This document shows positions 36,532 to 47,333 of a stretch of 64,000 nt of DNA, in pieces. Position 1 is the first letter of the stretch. Each line of letters begins with the position of its first letter. The notes under the pieces were generated by a model. It searched no databases and was not told the origin of the DNA. It worked only from the letters and a program-made list of their open reading frames with translations. The DNA is from Diphasiastrum complanatum (taxonomy: Eukaryota; Streptophyta; Lycopodiopsida; Lycopodiales; Lycopodiaceae). Location of the stretch: contig CM055094.1 of the NCBI GenBank assembly GCA_029204225.1, forward strand, positions 69,307,055 through 69,371,054. The letters run 5' to 3'. The position numbers and the translations under genes are program-made.

Positions 36532-38263
36532 TTACATAACTAGATCTAAGCCAAGTTTGGCTTTAAAAGTCTCAAATTTTTCTTTACTTAAAGCTTTCGT
36601 AAATATATCAGCAACTTGTAACAACGTAGAACAGTGTACAATACTTATATCTTCAAATTTTAGCTTCTCACACACAAAGTGATATTTTACCTCAATATGT
36701 TTTGTCCTTGCATGAAAGACATGATTCTTAGCCAATTGTATTGCACTTTGACTGTCACAGAAAATAACAGTAGGATTTACTTGCTTCATGCCAATCTCAC
36801 ATAACAACTTACGTAGCCAAACAACTTCATGGGTAGTAGAACTTAATGCTTTATATTCAGCATCTGTAGAAGAAAGAGAAACAATATCTTGCTTCTTGCT
36901 AGACCATGAAAACCGCTACCAAAATTGAAGGCATAACTTGTTGTTGACTTTCTATCATCTATACTTCCTACCCAATCAGTGTCAACATAACCTTGCAACT
37001 TAGGTAAAACACTTTGTCTTTTGTAGATTAGGCCGAGGTTAGGTGTACCTTTCACATACCTCAAAATCCTTTTTGCAGCTTTCCAATGGTCCATAGTGAG
37101 TGATGACATGAATTGACTAATCAAACTTACAGCATAGTAGATATCACGACATGTAGTTGTAAGATATATCAAACTCCCAACTAGCTGACGAAATAGAGTA
37201 ACGTCAACATGTGCACTATCATCAATACGAGATAATTTCTTACCAGCTTCGCAAGGGGTGATGGAAGGTTTGCACTCTGTCATGTGAAATCTCTCCAATA
37301 CCTCGCCCACATACTTGTTTTGACATAACCTGATATCACTGCCAGTTTGCCATACTTCGACACCCAAGCAATAGTTCATAAGATCTAAATCTGTCATTTC
37401 AAACTGCTTGCATAAGTTGGCTTTGATAGAACGAGTGAGATTTTCATCATTGCCCGTGATAATGATATCATCAACATAAAGTACAATCAAGGCAATGTTA
37501 TCATCGTTTATAAGAACATAAAGATCTGGATCTGAATTTGTTCTTACAAACCCATGAGAAAGAAAGTGTCCAGACCATGCACGTGGCGCTTGCTTAAGGC
37601 CATAAAGTGCTTTGTGTAGTTTACATACCTTCTGTTCTTGCCCTTTTGCCATGCAGCCTTGCGGCTGGACCATGTAAACTTCTTCCTCTAAGTCACCATT
37701 CAAAAATGCGGACTTCACATCCATTTGATGGATCTTCCATCCAAAATGAGATGCTAGGGCAATGATAAGGCGTAGCATAGTCCACTTAGCCACTGGAGCA
37801 AATGTTTCTTCATAGTCAATTCCTTTGCTTTGCTCATAACCCTTCACTACTAGGCGTGCCTTATGTTTTGCTATCGTGCCATCTGCATGAAACTTTGTTC
37901 TGAACACCCATTTGTTGTCAATGGGTTTCTTTCCAAGTGGTAGATCAACCAACTCCCATGTATCATGCCTGTGGATGGATTCCATCTCCTCTTCCATTGC
38001 CCTTTGCCACTCTTTGTGATCTTTTGCCTCACAAAGGTTGATGGCTCTCGACACTTCAAAATGTCACTCATTAGGGCATAGTTCACATGATAACGATCGA
38101 GAGAATTCCTTTCCCGCGTTGACTTTGCATCCTTCATGATCTCATACCATTTTGGTATCTTAGATTCAGGTGATACACTACGTGGAGAGTATGTATCCCA
38201 AGGAGTGTCCAAGTAATGTCTCTTACTTCCAACCGGTTTCTCCTTTATTGCTCCTATTGGCAA
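36532..38263 (-). pseudogene. copia-2 reverse transcriptase and RNase H
   Basis: The long frame at 38054-36843 carries ELVDLPLGKKPIDNKWVFRT, IDYEETFAPVAKWTMLRL, HQMDVKSAFLNGDLEEEVYM, ALYGLKQAPRAW and IVLYVDDIIITGND. It goes on with FEMTDLDLMNYCLGV, HWKAAKRILRYVKGTPNLGL, GYVDTDWVGSIDDRKST and then a frameshift after the GSGFHGL region. A separate frame at 36807-36532 finishes RNase H (FCDSQSAIQLAKN, RTKHIEVKYHFV, VADIFTKALS). The upstream frame 38263-37871 covers the end of the linker. RT catalytic residues are intact. Only about two frameshifts separate this from an open Pol C-terminus, which makes it the best-kept RT in the window. Confidence 0.93.
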
Positions 38264-39620
38264 GTACCTCTCCCTGGCTCTTGAATAGGTGGTGTCCTTT
38301 CATACTCACCCTCTCGACTCTCATCTTCACATGCATCATCTTGTGGAGCATCTTCTTCATCTTCTTCTTCCAAATTTGTGGGAAGTCTTTTGATGCTTTC
38401 ACCACTTGCATGGTCTTCATCTTCATACCTATGCATCTCATCAAAGATCACATCTTTGCTAATGTGAATCTTGTTCATTACATGATCAAAACACCTGTAT
38501 GCCTTCGTCCTCTCGTCATAACCGACGAAGATACACTTGATTGCTTTGACATGAAGTTTCTTTCGCTCTTCCTTTGGCACATGTACATAGGCCTTATGTT
38601 CTTCCTTTGGCACATGTACATAGGCCTTACATCCAATGACACAAAACTTGTCAATTTTTGGCTTTATTCTTGTAAATGCTTCTTTGGGAGTCACATTTGG
38701 AACTACAACTGTAGGGCTCCTATTTTGCAAGACCGTTGCTGCACTACACGCTTCCGACCAAAGTGAATCGGTCAAGCCCATTTGCTTCATCATGGAGCGT
38801 GCACTCTCCATAATAGTCCTGTTTTTCCTTTCAGCTACACCATTACTATGCGGCGTGTGTGATTGTGTGAATTGTCTTTTGATGTCGTGTTCTTTGCAAA
38901 AGTCCTCAAAATCATCAGATTTGTATTCGCCCCCTCTATCTGATCTTAGCACTTTGATGCGTGCATCCAGGTGGTTCTCTACCAAAGTCTTGAACTCCTT
39001 GAAGCGAGCAAAAGTGTCGGATTTCTTCTTCAAAAAATAAATCCATGTCCTCCTAGAGTAATCATCTATGAAAGTCGTAAAATAATATGCTTTCTCCAAC
39101 GACATGGTCTTCATTAGGCCGCACAGGTCGCTGTGAATAAGTTCCAGCGGTTTCTTAGCTCTTGCAGCTCCACCTTTCTTCAATGTCTCCCTGTGATGCT
39201 TTCCCATGACACATCCTTCACATATTGCATGATGATCATCCTGCAATGTCAGTAACCCTATTACCATCTTTAGCTTCGCCATCAATCTCAAGCTCCCATA
39301 GTTCAAATGACCAAGTCTTCTGTGCCACAACTCAGATTGAAATGCTGTTGAGATAGCCAAACCATATTCTTTGCAGCATCCAATTTATAAAGGCCACAGT
39401 TACTATCTCTATACCCTTTCACCACCACTTTATGATCGTGGTTCACATCCCTCATAAGGCATCCATCCTTGACAAATTCAACCTTAAGATGTTGATTAGC
39501 CATTACTCCAACAGAAAGCAAACTCTTTTTGAGTCCAGGAACATAAAGCACATTAGGGATGTTCTTGATTTTACCATCAAGAAAGTGCACAGGTACATTG
39601 CCCACACCTGTATTTGGCAT
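38254..39620 (-). pseudogene. copia-2 pre-integrase and integrase
   Basis: 39620-39303 covers the segment after the protease (VLYVPGLKKSLLSVGVM). The frame at 39360-38254 begins with LWHRRLGHLNYGSLRLM and carries CEGCVMGKHHRETL, LELIHSDLCGLMKTMSLEKA, FTTFIDDYSRRTWIYF, RSDRGGEYKSDDF, HSNGVAERKNRTIMESARSM, IGCKAYVHVPKEE and ISKDVIFDE. The D, D and E catalytic positions are present. An in-frame 30-bp tandem duplication near 38580-38640 repeats KAYVHVPKEE. A frameshift separates the two frames near 39330. Confidence 0.92.
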
Positions 39621-40152
39621 TTTTCCCCATTGGCTTGAGTGACCTTATCCCCATCATGGATTGGTGAGAATTTCTCAAACCAATCACGTTTCTCGGTGAT
39701 GAGAAGACACTTGTCTCGTCATCTTCTCCATCATCTTCGGCAATGTTGCCTTGTTGAGTCACTTTTCTCGCCTTTATGTCCGCTTTCTTCTTGTAACACT
39801 CGCGTGCCCAATGACCCGGTTTGTGGCAATAGTAATATTTGCCTTTCTTCTTCTTTTTCTCTTTTGATGACGACTCTCCCTCGTCGTCATCATCCTTGGA
39901 TTTCTTGAGAATTCTTTTCCATCCTTCCTGCTTGTCTTTAGCAACCAAGGCTTGATCCTCCTGTGGAGTTTGCCTTGACTTCACCACTTCGCGACGCTGC
40001 TCTTCCTGCAACATGATTCCATGGAAGTCTTCAAAAGTAGGCAACCTCTCCCTCGAAGCAATGCCGCTCACAAACATCTGTAGCCCTTCCAAGACACCGC
40101 TCATTGTGGTATGTACCAATTCAACGTCCCTAATTGGTTCTCCAATTCCCAC
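39577..40152 (-). pseudogene. copia-2 truncated Gag with deleted protease site
   Basis: The frame starts in mid-Gag (GEPIRDVELVHTTMSGVLEG, then FVSGIASRERLPTFEDFHGI) and equals about residue 140 onward of copia-1 Gag. The zinc knuckle reads YYYCHKPGHWAREC, with Tyr in place of the first Cys. After DETSVFSS the sequence skips the protease DSGA motif present in copia-1 and, in another frame, resumes at ITEKRDWFEKFSPIHDGDKV. The element could therefore not make particles or process its polyprotein alone. The 374 bp from here to the primer site is leader sequence. Confidence 0.88.
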
Positions 40153-40526
40153 AAGTTGATCCTACAGATTTATGCCTGTAAACCCTAGTCATGAAAGAAG
40201 AAAAACTTCTTGAGCTATGCTCAGGTTTTCTCTGAGCCACTTTTTGCAGCCTTCTACTGCACTCAGGTCGCCCTACAATCAACCATCACCTGCTTCAAAC
40301 AGATCTTCAATTGGCTTCAAATTGAATCCACACTAGGCAGCCTTTCTACGGAGTTTTTTGCTTCCGTTTAGCTTCTCGTTTCAACCGACAATCTCCTGCC
40401 TCTGAATGTTCTTACAGTTTCGAGCTATCCCACGAATCTCCACAGACTCATTTTTTGCTTCCTAGCGAACAAACCGTCGTGAATTTGCAGCTCTCTGTTC
40501 TTGTCCGGTGATTCTTGCCACCAAGG

Positions 40527-40538
40527 GCTCTGATACCA
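40527..40538 (-). promoter_or_regulatory. copia-2 primer-binding site
   Basis: TGGTATCAGAGC on the minus strand, directly adjoining the 5' LTR at 40539. Confidence 0.93.
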
Positions 40539-40790
40539 AGTTAAGAAAACAGTTTAAACACCCGTCCGAATCAATCACCACAACACAACATCAAGTGCAA
40601 CAAGACAAGACAACAAAATAGCTCACCTCAAACTGTATATTCAACTGATAAGCAAGTACAAAGATAAAGTTGCTTAAAAGCACTCAAAGGGCTCGTAAAA
40701 GAAAGATGGCCCGATAATTTTAGAACTAAGCACACGTGGTGCCGTCGAAATAAGAAAGCACTGTATAAGTCGATCATTGCTATTTTAACT
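40539..40790 (-). repeat. 5' LTR of copia-2
   Basis: 252 bp, partner of 36191-36440. The outer end is fixed by the TAAAC target copy at 40791 and by the empty-site paralogue. Confidence 0.95.
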
Positions 40791-41180
40791 TAAACCACCC
40801 CATCGCTGCCTATTGAACACCTGCAAATGTGACATACCAAAATCAAGATTCATGCCTAGCTTAAAATATGCCTCCAACACAATGTCTACCTCTCATTTCA
40901 AGCTTTGATCGCAGCTAATTTACACACACATGAGAAGAAAGATTTCACATGACTAATAAAACCACCATTGCTTCCTATCTGTAGATTTTCAATGATGATC
41001 TATCATTGCATTGAGCCCTCCACCTGCAACGCAACCCCTCCTACCACCATTGTTGACCTGCATCACATTTGCAACCTCAAGGAATATTTCTTTGCTTACA
41101 CACTATTTGTAGATCGTTGGCTAAAGGATTCGTAACAAAGGCTTATCCATATTCAAAGTTGGGAGAATATTTTTTGAGTG
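40791..41180. repeat. Local duplication, copy A (right part)
   Basis: Continues copy A beyond copia-2. It matches 42076-42449 through phrases such as CACCTGCAAATGTGACATAC and GCTAATTTACACACACATG, with scattered substitutions and small indels. Confidence 0.88.
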
Positions 41181-41226
41181 AACCAACACAAATCTGAGTA
41201 TTGTTTATTAGATACTCTATCAATAG

Positions 41227-41563
41227 TTGTCACATTACCATTACTATATGAGAATTTTCAGAGAGCATGCAACTGTTGTATAAACACAATTGCTACCTAA
41301 GCACATATCCTTGAGCAAATGGCATAAGAAGAAGGTTGTTGATGGCCTACCTACAACTATCATCGTGGCCTACAACATTTCACAAGCAGCTTTCACTCTA
41401 AACTAGTAAGCATCATTAAAAAAAAAACTCAAAGAGGAGAATAAAATGCATCATTATCCTACCTCTTTCTTTGTGATCAAAGTCTACTTGGCAGAGTGTC
41501 CATAAAGTTGGTAGTACATCGCTAACCTGTAAGGCATTTCTAGCACAAATCCATCACTCTATG
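41227..41563. repeat. Local duplication, copy B (left part)
   Basis: Matches 35800-36180 in the same orientation. It is interrupted at 41564 by a 494-bp insertion and resumes at 42058. Confidence 0.88.
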
Positions 41564-42057
41564 TGTCATGCCCATGACTGGTCTCGGGTAGCCTGTCCAC
41601 GCTAGGGACCGGTAGACCGACAACCCGTAAGTTAATTGTGACTATAAGGGATTTGGGACCCTTATATGTACATGGTCATAATTAATGGTTGTAGGCCTAA
41701 AACACTTGATGGTGGATTGGTATGGGTCTAGTAGTGAGTCACTGGGGAACTGGATGACGTGGCCCATATAGGCTATAGAGGTGTCCAGTGAGGTATCACA
41801 GTGCACTACTAGTGGTGCATGGGCCTTGGAGGGTATAAGTATACCTATTGGGCTCCACTAGTGTATGCTTGATAGCATGACCGGTGGCAGGATGCTGCTG
41901 GTGTGATGCCTCATTCCTCTTTGTGATTGATCCATAGCTTGGGGGCTAGATCCGTTCAATCTAGGTTTGGTTGGGTTGGTTTGTCCACCATCAGGTTCCC
42001 TTGTGTTGCTTGTGATTGGCATGCTTAGAATAGGATTCTTGGATTGAGGACTTTATA
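41564..42057. mobile_element. Probable solo LTR inserted in duplication copy B
   Basis: About 494 bp present in copy B but absent at the same point in copy A. It starts TGTCATGCCCATGAC, an LTR-like start, and ends near GGACTTTATA. Flanks CTATG (41559-41563) and CTAAG (42058-42062) may be a target duplication with one change. It contains a TATA-like GGTATAAGTATACC near 41837. No ORF. Strand and family are not determined. Confidence 0.55.
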
Positions 42058-42449
42058 CTAAGGCTAGACCACTAAACCACCCCATCGTTGCCTATTGGTC
42101 ACCTGCAAATGTGACATACCAGAATCAAGATTCATGCCTAGCTTGATTCTACCTCCAGCGCACTGTCTGCCTCTCATTTCAGGCTTTAATCGTAGCTAAT
42201 TTACACACACATGGGAAGAAAGATTTCACAGGACTGATAAAACCACCGTTGCTTCCTATCTATAGATTTTCAATGTTGATCCATCATTGCGTAGAGCCCT
42301 CCACCTGTAGCGCACCTACCACCATCGCTGACCTGCATCACATTTGCAACCTCAAGGAGTTTTTGTTTGTTTACACACTATCTGTAGATCCATCTTTGGC
42401 TAAAAGATTAGTTACAAAGGCTTATTCCTATTCAAAGTTGGGAGAATAA
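42058..42449. repeat. Local duplication, copy B (right part), with copia-2 empty site
   Basis: Contains CCACTAAACCACCCC at about 42069-42083, the uninterrupted form of the site occupied by copia-2 in copy A. The rest aligns with 40791-41180. Confidence 0.88.
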
Positions 42450-43250
42450 GTCATGGCAAAAGGTGAGAGCTTTGAGAAACGAAGAAAGTTAAACATGAAG
42501 GAGCGCGACCATAGTAGATCGGGCCAAGACAACGATCCCGCCAAAGTAGAGAGTGGATGAGGGAGGTGCGACAAAGAGATGAGTGTGAGAAGGAGCGAGC
42601 CAGCAAGGAGAAAGGAGTGAGCAGGGCCAAGCAAAGAGCGAAGGTAGAAGGAGGATCGTGAGAGAGGGAGAGGGGGAGGATAGTGAGAGAGGCCCGTTTG
42701 ACTTAGGAGGTGGGAAATCATGGGGCATGATGCATACATCCTCCTCTCCATGCATGCATCTAAAAATTTTAGCTCATTTTTCTAAAAAGTTCATGGGGTA
42801 GGAGGATGCACCCATGCCACCATGGGTGCATCCTCCTACCCCATACATAGGCACAAATGTGACACACAAATATATGTATATATATATAGATATATATAGA
42901 AAATATTTCCTCTAGTTTTTATGCCCAAAGAATGTGGGCACTGATAGACAAAAAGGGTTTTGCCTATCATTGGTCCACGTTTGCCCTAAAATTTAATTGA
43001 AGGGCATTTGAAGGGCATTTAAAATGCTTGAAAATGACATGTGCATTTAGAAATGTCTAGAGAGAACATGTGACTTTAGAAATTTAGAGAAAGAGAAGTT
43101 TCTAGAAAGAGAGAAAGGTATAAAAGGGCAAAAGAAAAGGAGAGGCTTGCATCATGATAAAGAGAGAGAGGTGCTGTATTTTAATAGGGTTCTTTTAGGG
43201 TTTTTTTAGGTTTCAGAGGAAAAATAGCAATAATGTGAGTCTTGCTCCTA
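42430..43250. repeat. Hairpin-bearing purine-rich repeat, copy 2
   Basis: Same order as 34690-35760: purine-rich imperfect array, GATGCATACATCCTCC and CCATGCATGCATCT, then AGAGAACATGTGACTTTAG, TTTCTAGAAAGAGAG and TATA-like GGTATAAAAG near 43117. Downstream text is also shared (TTTTAGG...AGCAATAATGT). This copy has no long GA run but carries a longer hairpin at 42793-42844. Confidence 0.6.
42793..42844. repeat. Perfect 24-bp stem hairpin
   Basis: ATGGGGTAGGAGGATGCACC plus CATG pairs exactly with its reverse complement across a 4-base CCAC loop. It is far longer than needed for a terminator and lies in non-coding repeat DNA. Confidence 0.95.
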
Positions 43251-46039
43251 GGGACTTTCAAGGTTTGAAAACTTTATATATGGGACAATGATGTTTCTAG
43301 TGACCATTGGTGGTGATAAGGGTCACATTATAGACTCTATGGCAACTTTGTAGGTCAAGATGTAACTTCCAAAATCAAATTACCAAGAAAGGCCTCTAGA
43401 AACACCATTCCCTCATGTAAAGGATGAGAACAAATCTTACTTGCATTTACCCAAAGCACAATAATTTGACCTATCGAGTCATCAAAAATTTTACTAGTCG
43501 GGAGAAAAATACTAATGAGCATGTAACTGTATGGTTATGGTGTTTTATGGCTTACATGCCAAGTATATTTTATAGAGGGGACTTTAGCAAACTTGAAGGA
43601 ATTTTTTATTTTGAATTTAATTTTTTTTTTTTGTATACTACAACAAAACTTAGAAGCCTTGTGCAATTTAGTTGGTGGTTGACAAAGGAGTAGGTGAGAA
43701 AAGATCTTTCCTTAACTAGAGTTAGGTTCTCACATGTGGTTATTCTTATTCAACCAATCATGAATAGTCAACATACTAAAAATATCTCTCTCTAAGCCTC
43801 CACTGCACATGAGAACAAGACACGAGATCAAGAACTAGAGAAGATTCCAATTTTAAAGTCCAGTATACCAAAAGTGTCTTAAAACTGGCCTCCACCTAAT
43901 TAAGCGAGAATACAACATGAGATCAAGAGATGTCAAAGACCCTTAAGGCTCCATTCAGGCTAAGGACTATGACAAGTCTCTAGGTCTACATGGTTGATGT
44001 GCATTGGTCCATGTTTAGAAGATGACTCCTCTCTTTTTGAACTACAATTACGGTAATTTCATAATCACTAGCCACTAAGTGCTGCATTAGAAGCACTTGC
44101 AGGGCAATCATTGTGTATGATCACATTGATGGGGACCTGACATTACCCCCACAGTTTCACACTCAAGGATATGTCTAGTAAGTCCAAAGCTGAGAATTTG
44201 AAATGATTCAAAATATTGCTTAACAATTGGTTTGGTTTGCTTCTTTTGAACCCAACCCAATTTCATTGCTTGACAAGTTGAGTTGCAACTTACATCTATA
44301 GACCAAGAGACTCATAAACAAGGAAGATCATTGGGCCAATGGTAATTTTTAATAGCACTTAGCCTCTAATGTAAGGAGGATGGACCGTGTGCATAAATTT
44401 AAGTTATAGTCAAACGAAAAGGGGAGGGGCAAATTGACATTCCTCTAGTCATAATAAGTTGTCATGAAATTTATCATGTACTGAAATTTATCATGTACTG
44501 TAAAGCCTTAGGTGTTGGCCATTTTGGGTTTGGGGACCCCTACCAAAGGGCTAGCCCTCGAACACATGTGTGAAAACTTGCTACAACTGTGACTTGGCCT
44601 TTACGAGTGTAAAAGTATTGTGTAAGTTTTTGTTGGCTTTTTTGATTTTCTTGATACGTGTATTACCCTTTATGGAAAATAGCCTCTATACAAGCAAAAG
44701 TTCATTGCTAAATATAAAATCAGGCCAACTTTGTCCTAGAAAGCCCTCTAAATTGAAGAATAAAAATTTCACCAAGTTTTTACCTTTATTTTGAGGTTCT
44801 CTTGAGCTAGTAAATAATGGCAGCCCTTTTAAGGACCTTATTTGTGGGGGGGGGGGGGGGTGGGGGGTAGGGGTTATGTTAAAAATAAAGACTAAAACTA
44901 TGGGATTGTAAAGGATAGATGTGGCATTTTAAAGGTCATTCTTGAATTGCATTAGATTGTGCCAAGATTAGTATTAACACAAGCAAAAGAATGGGCAATT
45001 TTAATCTCAACAATCCAAACTCAGTTGTATCAGGGTCTGAACAAATTGATGGTGAATCTGAACAAAAGTAGGTGCACTATTAATCTAGCCTACACCACAA
45101 CGTTGACAGGAAATGTGTTGTGCCACCTGGTCCAGATTAATCCGCATAAAAGATTGATTCGCCACGAACTGCTGGATGTTGCAACAGAATTGTGAGTTGT
45201 TCCTATTGACGTAAGGATAAAGTTTATGATGCAAATCTCGTGATCATGAATAAATATCTAACGTGATTATGCCCTTGTAATGGCACTTTCTAAGAAAGCC
45301 CCAGTACATTGGACTTGAGTATACACTTGTGGATACTAAAGCCATCTTCTAACGAAATCTAATGCACTTTTAGAGGGAAACTCAACGAGATGCAATTGGT
45401 TTTGTGGATTCTTGAGTCAATAAGAGACAAATGTATACCACATTTGTAGGACAAATCTATACTACATTGTGACTTTTAAGGCGAGTTGCTAGTAGATTTA
45501 AAAAAAACTTAACATTTACAAAGAGATAGAGGAAGATATCTTAGCCTATGAAGATTCCAAAAGTGTTGGGGTATAAAAGAGTTCTATCCATACCCTAAGA
45601 TGCTTTCCCACATTTTCCACTTGAGAAATGCCTTTTAATGCCATTTCCACTAATAAGTTCAATGTGTGTTTAGTCATGGCTCGATGTCGCCATAATTTAA
45701 GATCATATTTGCTTGGTGAGAAAATCACTAAAAAATCCATTCCTTCATCTACGAGGCTCTAACTTGGGACCAAAGAAACTATGGTTGTCAAGCTAACCAA
45801 CTAAGGCAACCCTTATAGTCCCCCTCACTACCCAACTTACTAATGGGAAGACCGTTTTTCAGAAGGTGCCAACTTCACCATAATGTTACGACTGCTTTAT
45901 TTCATGAAAAAGGTCATCAATACATAAGATCCTTCTTACTAACCAACTTACTAGGGGTTAATCATCTTTCTATAGTTGAATGTATGACCATCGGTTCATC
46001 TTGGTTTATCACACCAACCTCCTATATGGTAGTGTGTTA
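43251..46039. other. Non-coding interval, nothing recognised
   Basis: About 2.8 kb without a supported gene. A G tract with GGGGGTGGGGGG lies at 44845-44870. Open frames up to about 90 codons match no family and show no splice context. Confidence 0.45.
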
Positions 46040-46686
46040 GAGCAATGAAGGACCTTAGGTCACTTGCAAGTATTCCACCCATGATATCATTGGAGCAATT
46101 CACATATATTCAACGTGCAACTATCCTCAGGGTGGTTCCAAAATAGCAACAATTGGCCCCTTTATCTTGCCACCTACTTTAAAGGCTTGGCAATTGAGAC
46201 TATGAGGATTTTTTTACTTGGATGATAAGCAGTGAATGGTGTGTTGCACTTGATTGGCCTATTTTGCACCTAGTGACTCAACATGTCACACAATGTCCTC
46301 ATGCACAAACCATCACTTTCAAAGGGTGCTAGACACCCCCATCCACCCCATGGAGTCAACCAACTCTAGAGCTCGAGATTTGCAACCTGTGCATGAGGGC
46401 AAGCGTTGCAAAACGCAGTGCCCACAGTTTGAATAGTGTGTTACAAAGTGATGTGATGTTTATTAAGTCGTCAGCCGAGGTTTAACGTGGACCCATACGG
46501 TGAAGCCTTGGCCTTGTGACTTGAGCTTGCGGTGGGTGGCCCATGGGCCAACGGCTGCCAGCCTCAGAGCCTATGGTGGATGTTCGTGACATTAGATGAG
46601 GACAGACTCAAAGCTTAAAGCACATGATACTTTGCGGGGAAATAGAGATTGGCTCTAAGTTGTTGCCACGTGTTGGGTTAGGCTCT
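46040..46686. repeat. 647-bp tandem duplication, copy 1
   Basis: Starts GAGCAATGAAGGACC and is repeated exactly one unit later. Only about three base differences from copy 2 were seen by eye (for example near 46111, 46282 and 46528). No gene is recognised in the unit; its 60-codon frame at 46254 is simply repeated. Confidence 0.95.
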
Positions 46687-47333
46687 GAGCAATGAAGGAC
46701 CTTAGGTCACTTGCAAGTATTCCACCCATGATATCATTGGAGCAATTCACATATATTCAACGTGCAATTATCCTCAGGGTGGTTCCAAAATAGCAACAAT
46801 TGGCCCCTTTATCTTGCCACCTACTTTAAAGGCTTGGCAATTGAGACTATGAGGATTTTTTTACTTGGATGATAAGCAGTGAATGGTGTGTTGCACTTGA
46901 TTGGCCTATTTTGCACCTAGTGACTCAACATGCCACACAATGTCCTCATGCACAAACCATCACTTTCAAAGGGTGCTAGACACCCCCATCCACCCCATGG
47001 AGTCAACCAACTCTAGAGCTCGAGATTTGCAACCTGTGCATGAGGGCAAGCGTTGCAAAACGCAGTGCCCACAGTTTGAATAGTGTGTTACAAAGTGATG
47101 TGATGTTTATTAAGTCGTCAGCCGAGGTTTAACGTGGACCCATACGGTGAAGCCTTGGCCTTGTGACTCGAGCTTGCGGTGGGTGGCCCATGGGCCAACG
47201 GCTGCCAGCCTCAGAGCCTATGGTGGATGTTCGTGACATTAGATGAGGACAGACTCAAAGCTTAAAGCACATGATACTTTGCGGGGAAATAGAGATTGGC
47301 TCTAAGTTGTTGCCACGTGTTGGGTTAGGCTTT
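46687..47333. repeat. 647-bp tandem duplication, copy 2
   Basis: The near-identical second unit, ending about 1.2 kb upstream of the MAP kinase start codon. Unit ends share only a few bases, so this looks like a recent tandem duplication rather than two insertions. Confidence 0.95.

Larger units (their letters stand above)
36191..40790 (-). mobile_element. copia-2: 4.6-kb Ty1/copia element with Gag and protease deletions
   Basis: LTRs at 36191-36440 and 40539-40790 flank a minus-strand copia with primer site TGGTATCAGAGC (40538-40527) and purine tract TGAGGGAGAG (36450-36441). The target duplication is a perfect TAAAC (36186-36190 and 40791-40795). The paralogous copy B at about 42070 shows the unoccupied site CCACTAAACCACCCC, confirming the exact ends. 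The LTR ends are AGTTAA and TTAACT, not TG and CA. The element lacks the N-terminal part of Gag and the protease active site, so it is non-autonomous. It resembles copia-1 closely in Pol. Confidence 0.95.

Noticed and set aside
44845-44870. G tract as a regulatory quadruplex
   Set aside because: The motif is real, but there is no gene near it, so no regulatory role can be supported.
46254-47083. Identical 60-codon ORFs 647 bp apart
   Set aside because: Identity is explained by the tandem duplication of non-coding DNA, not by gene conservation.
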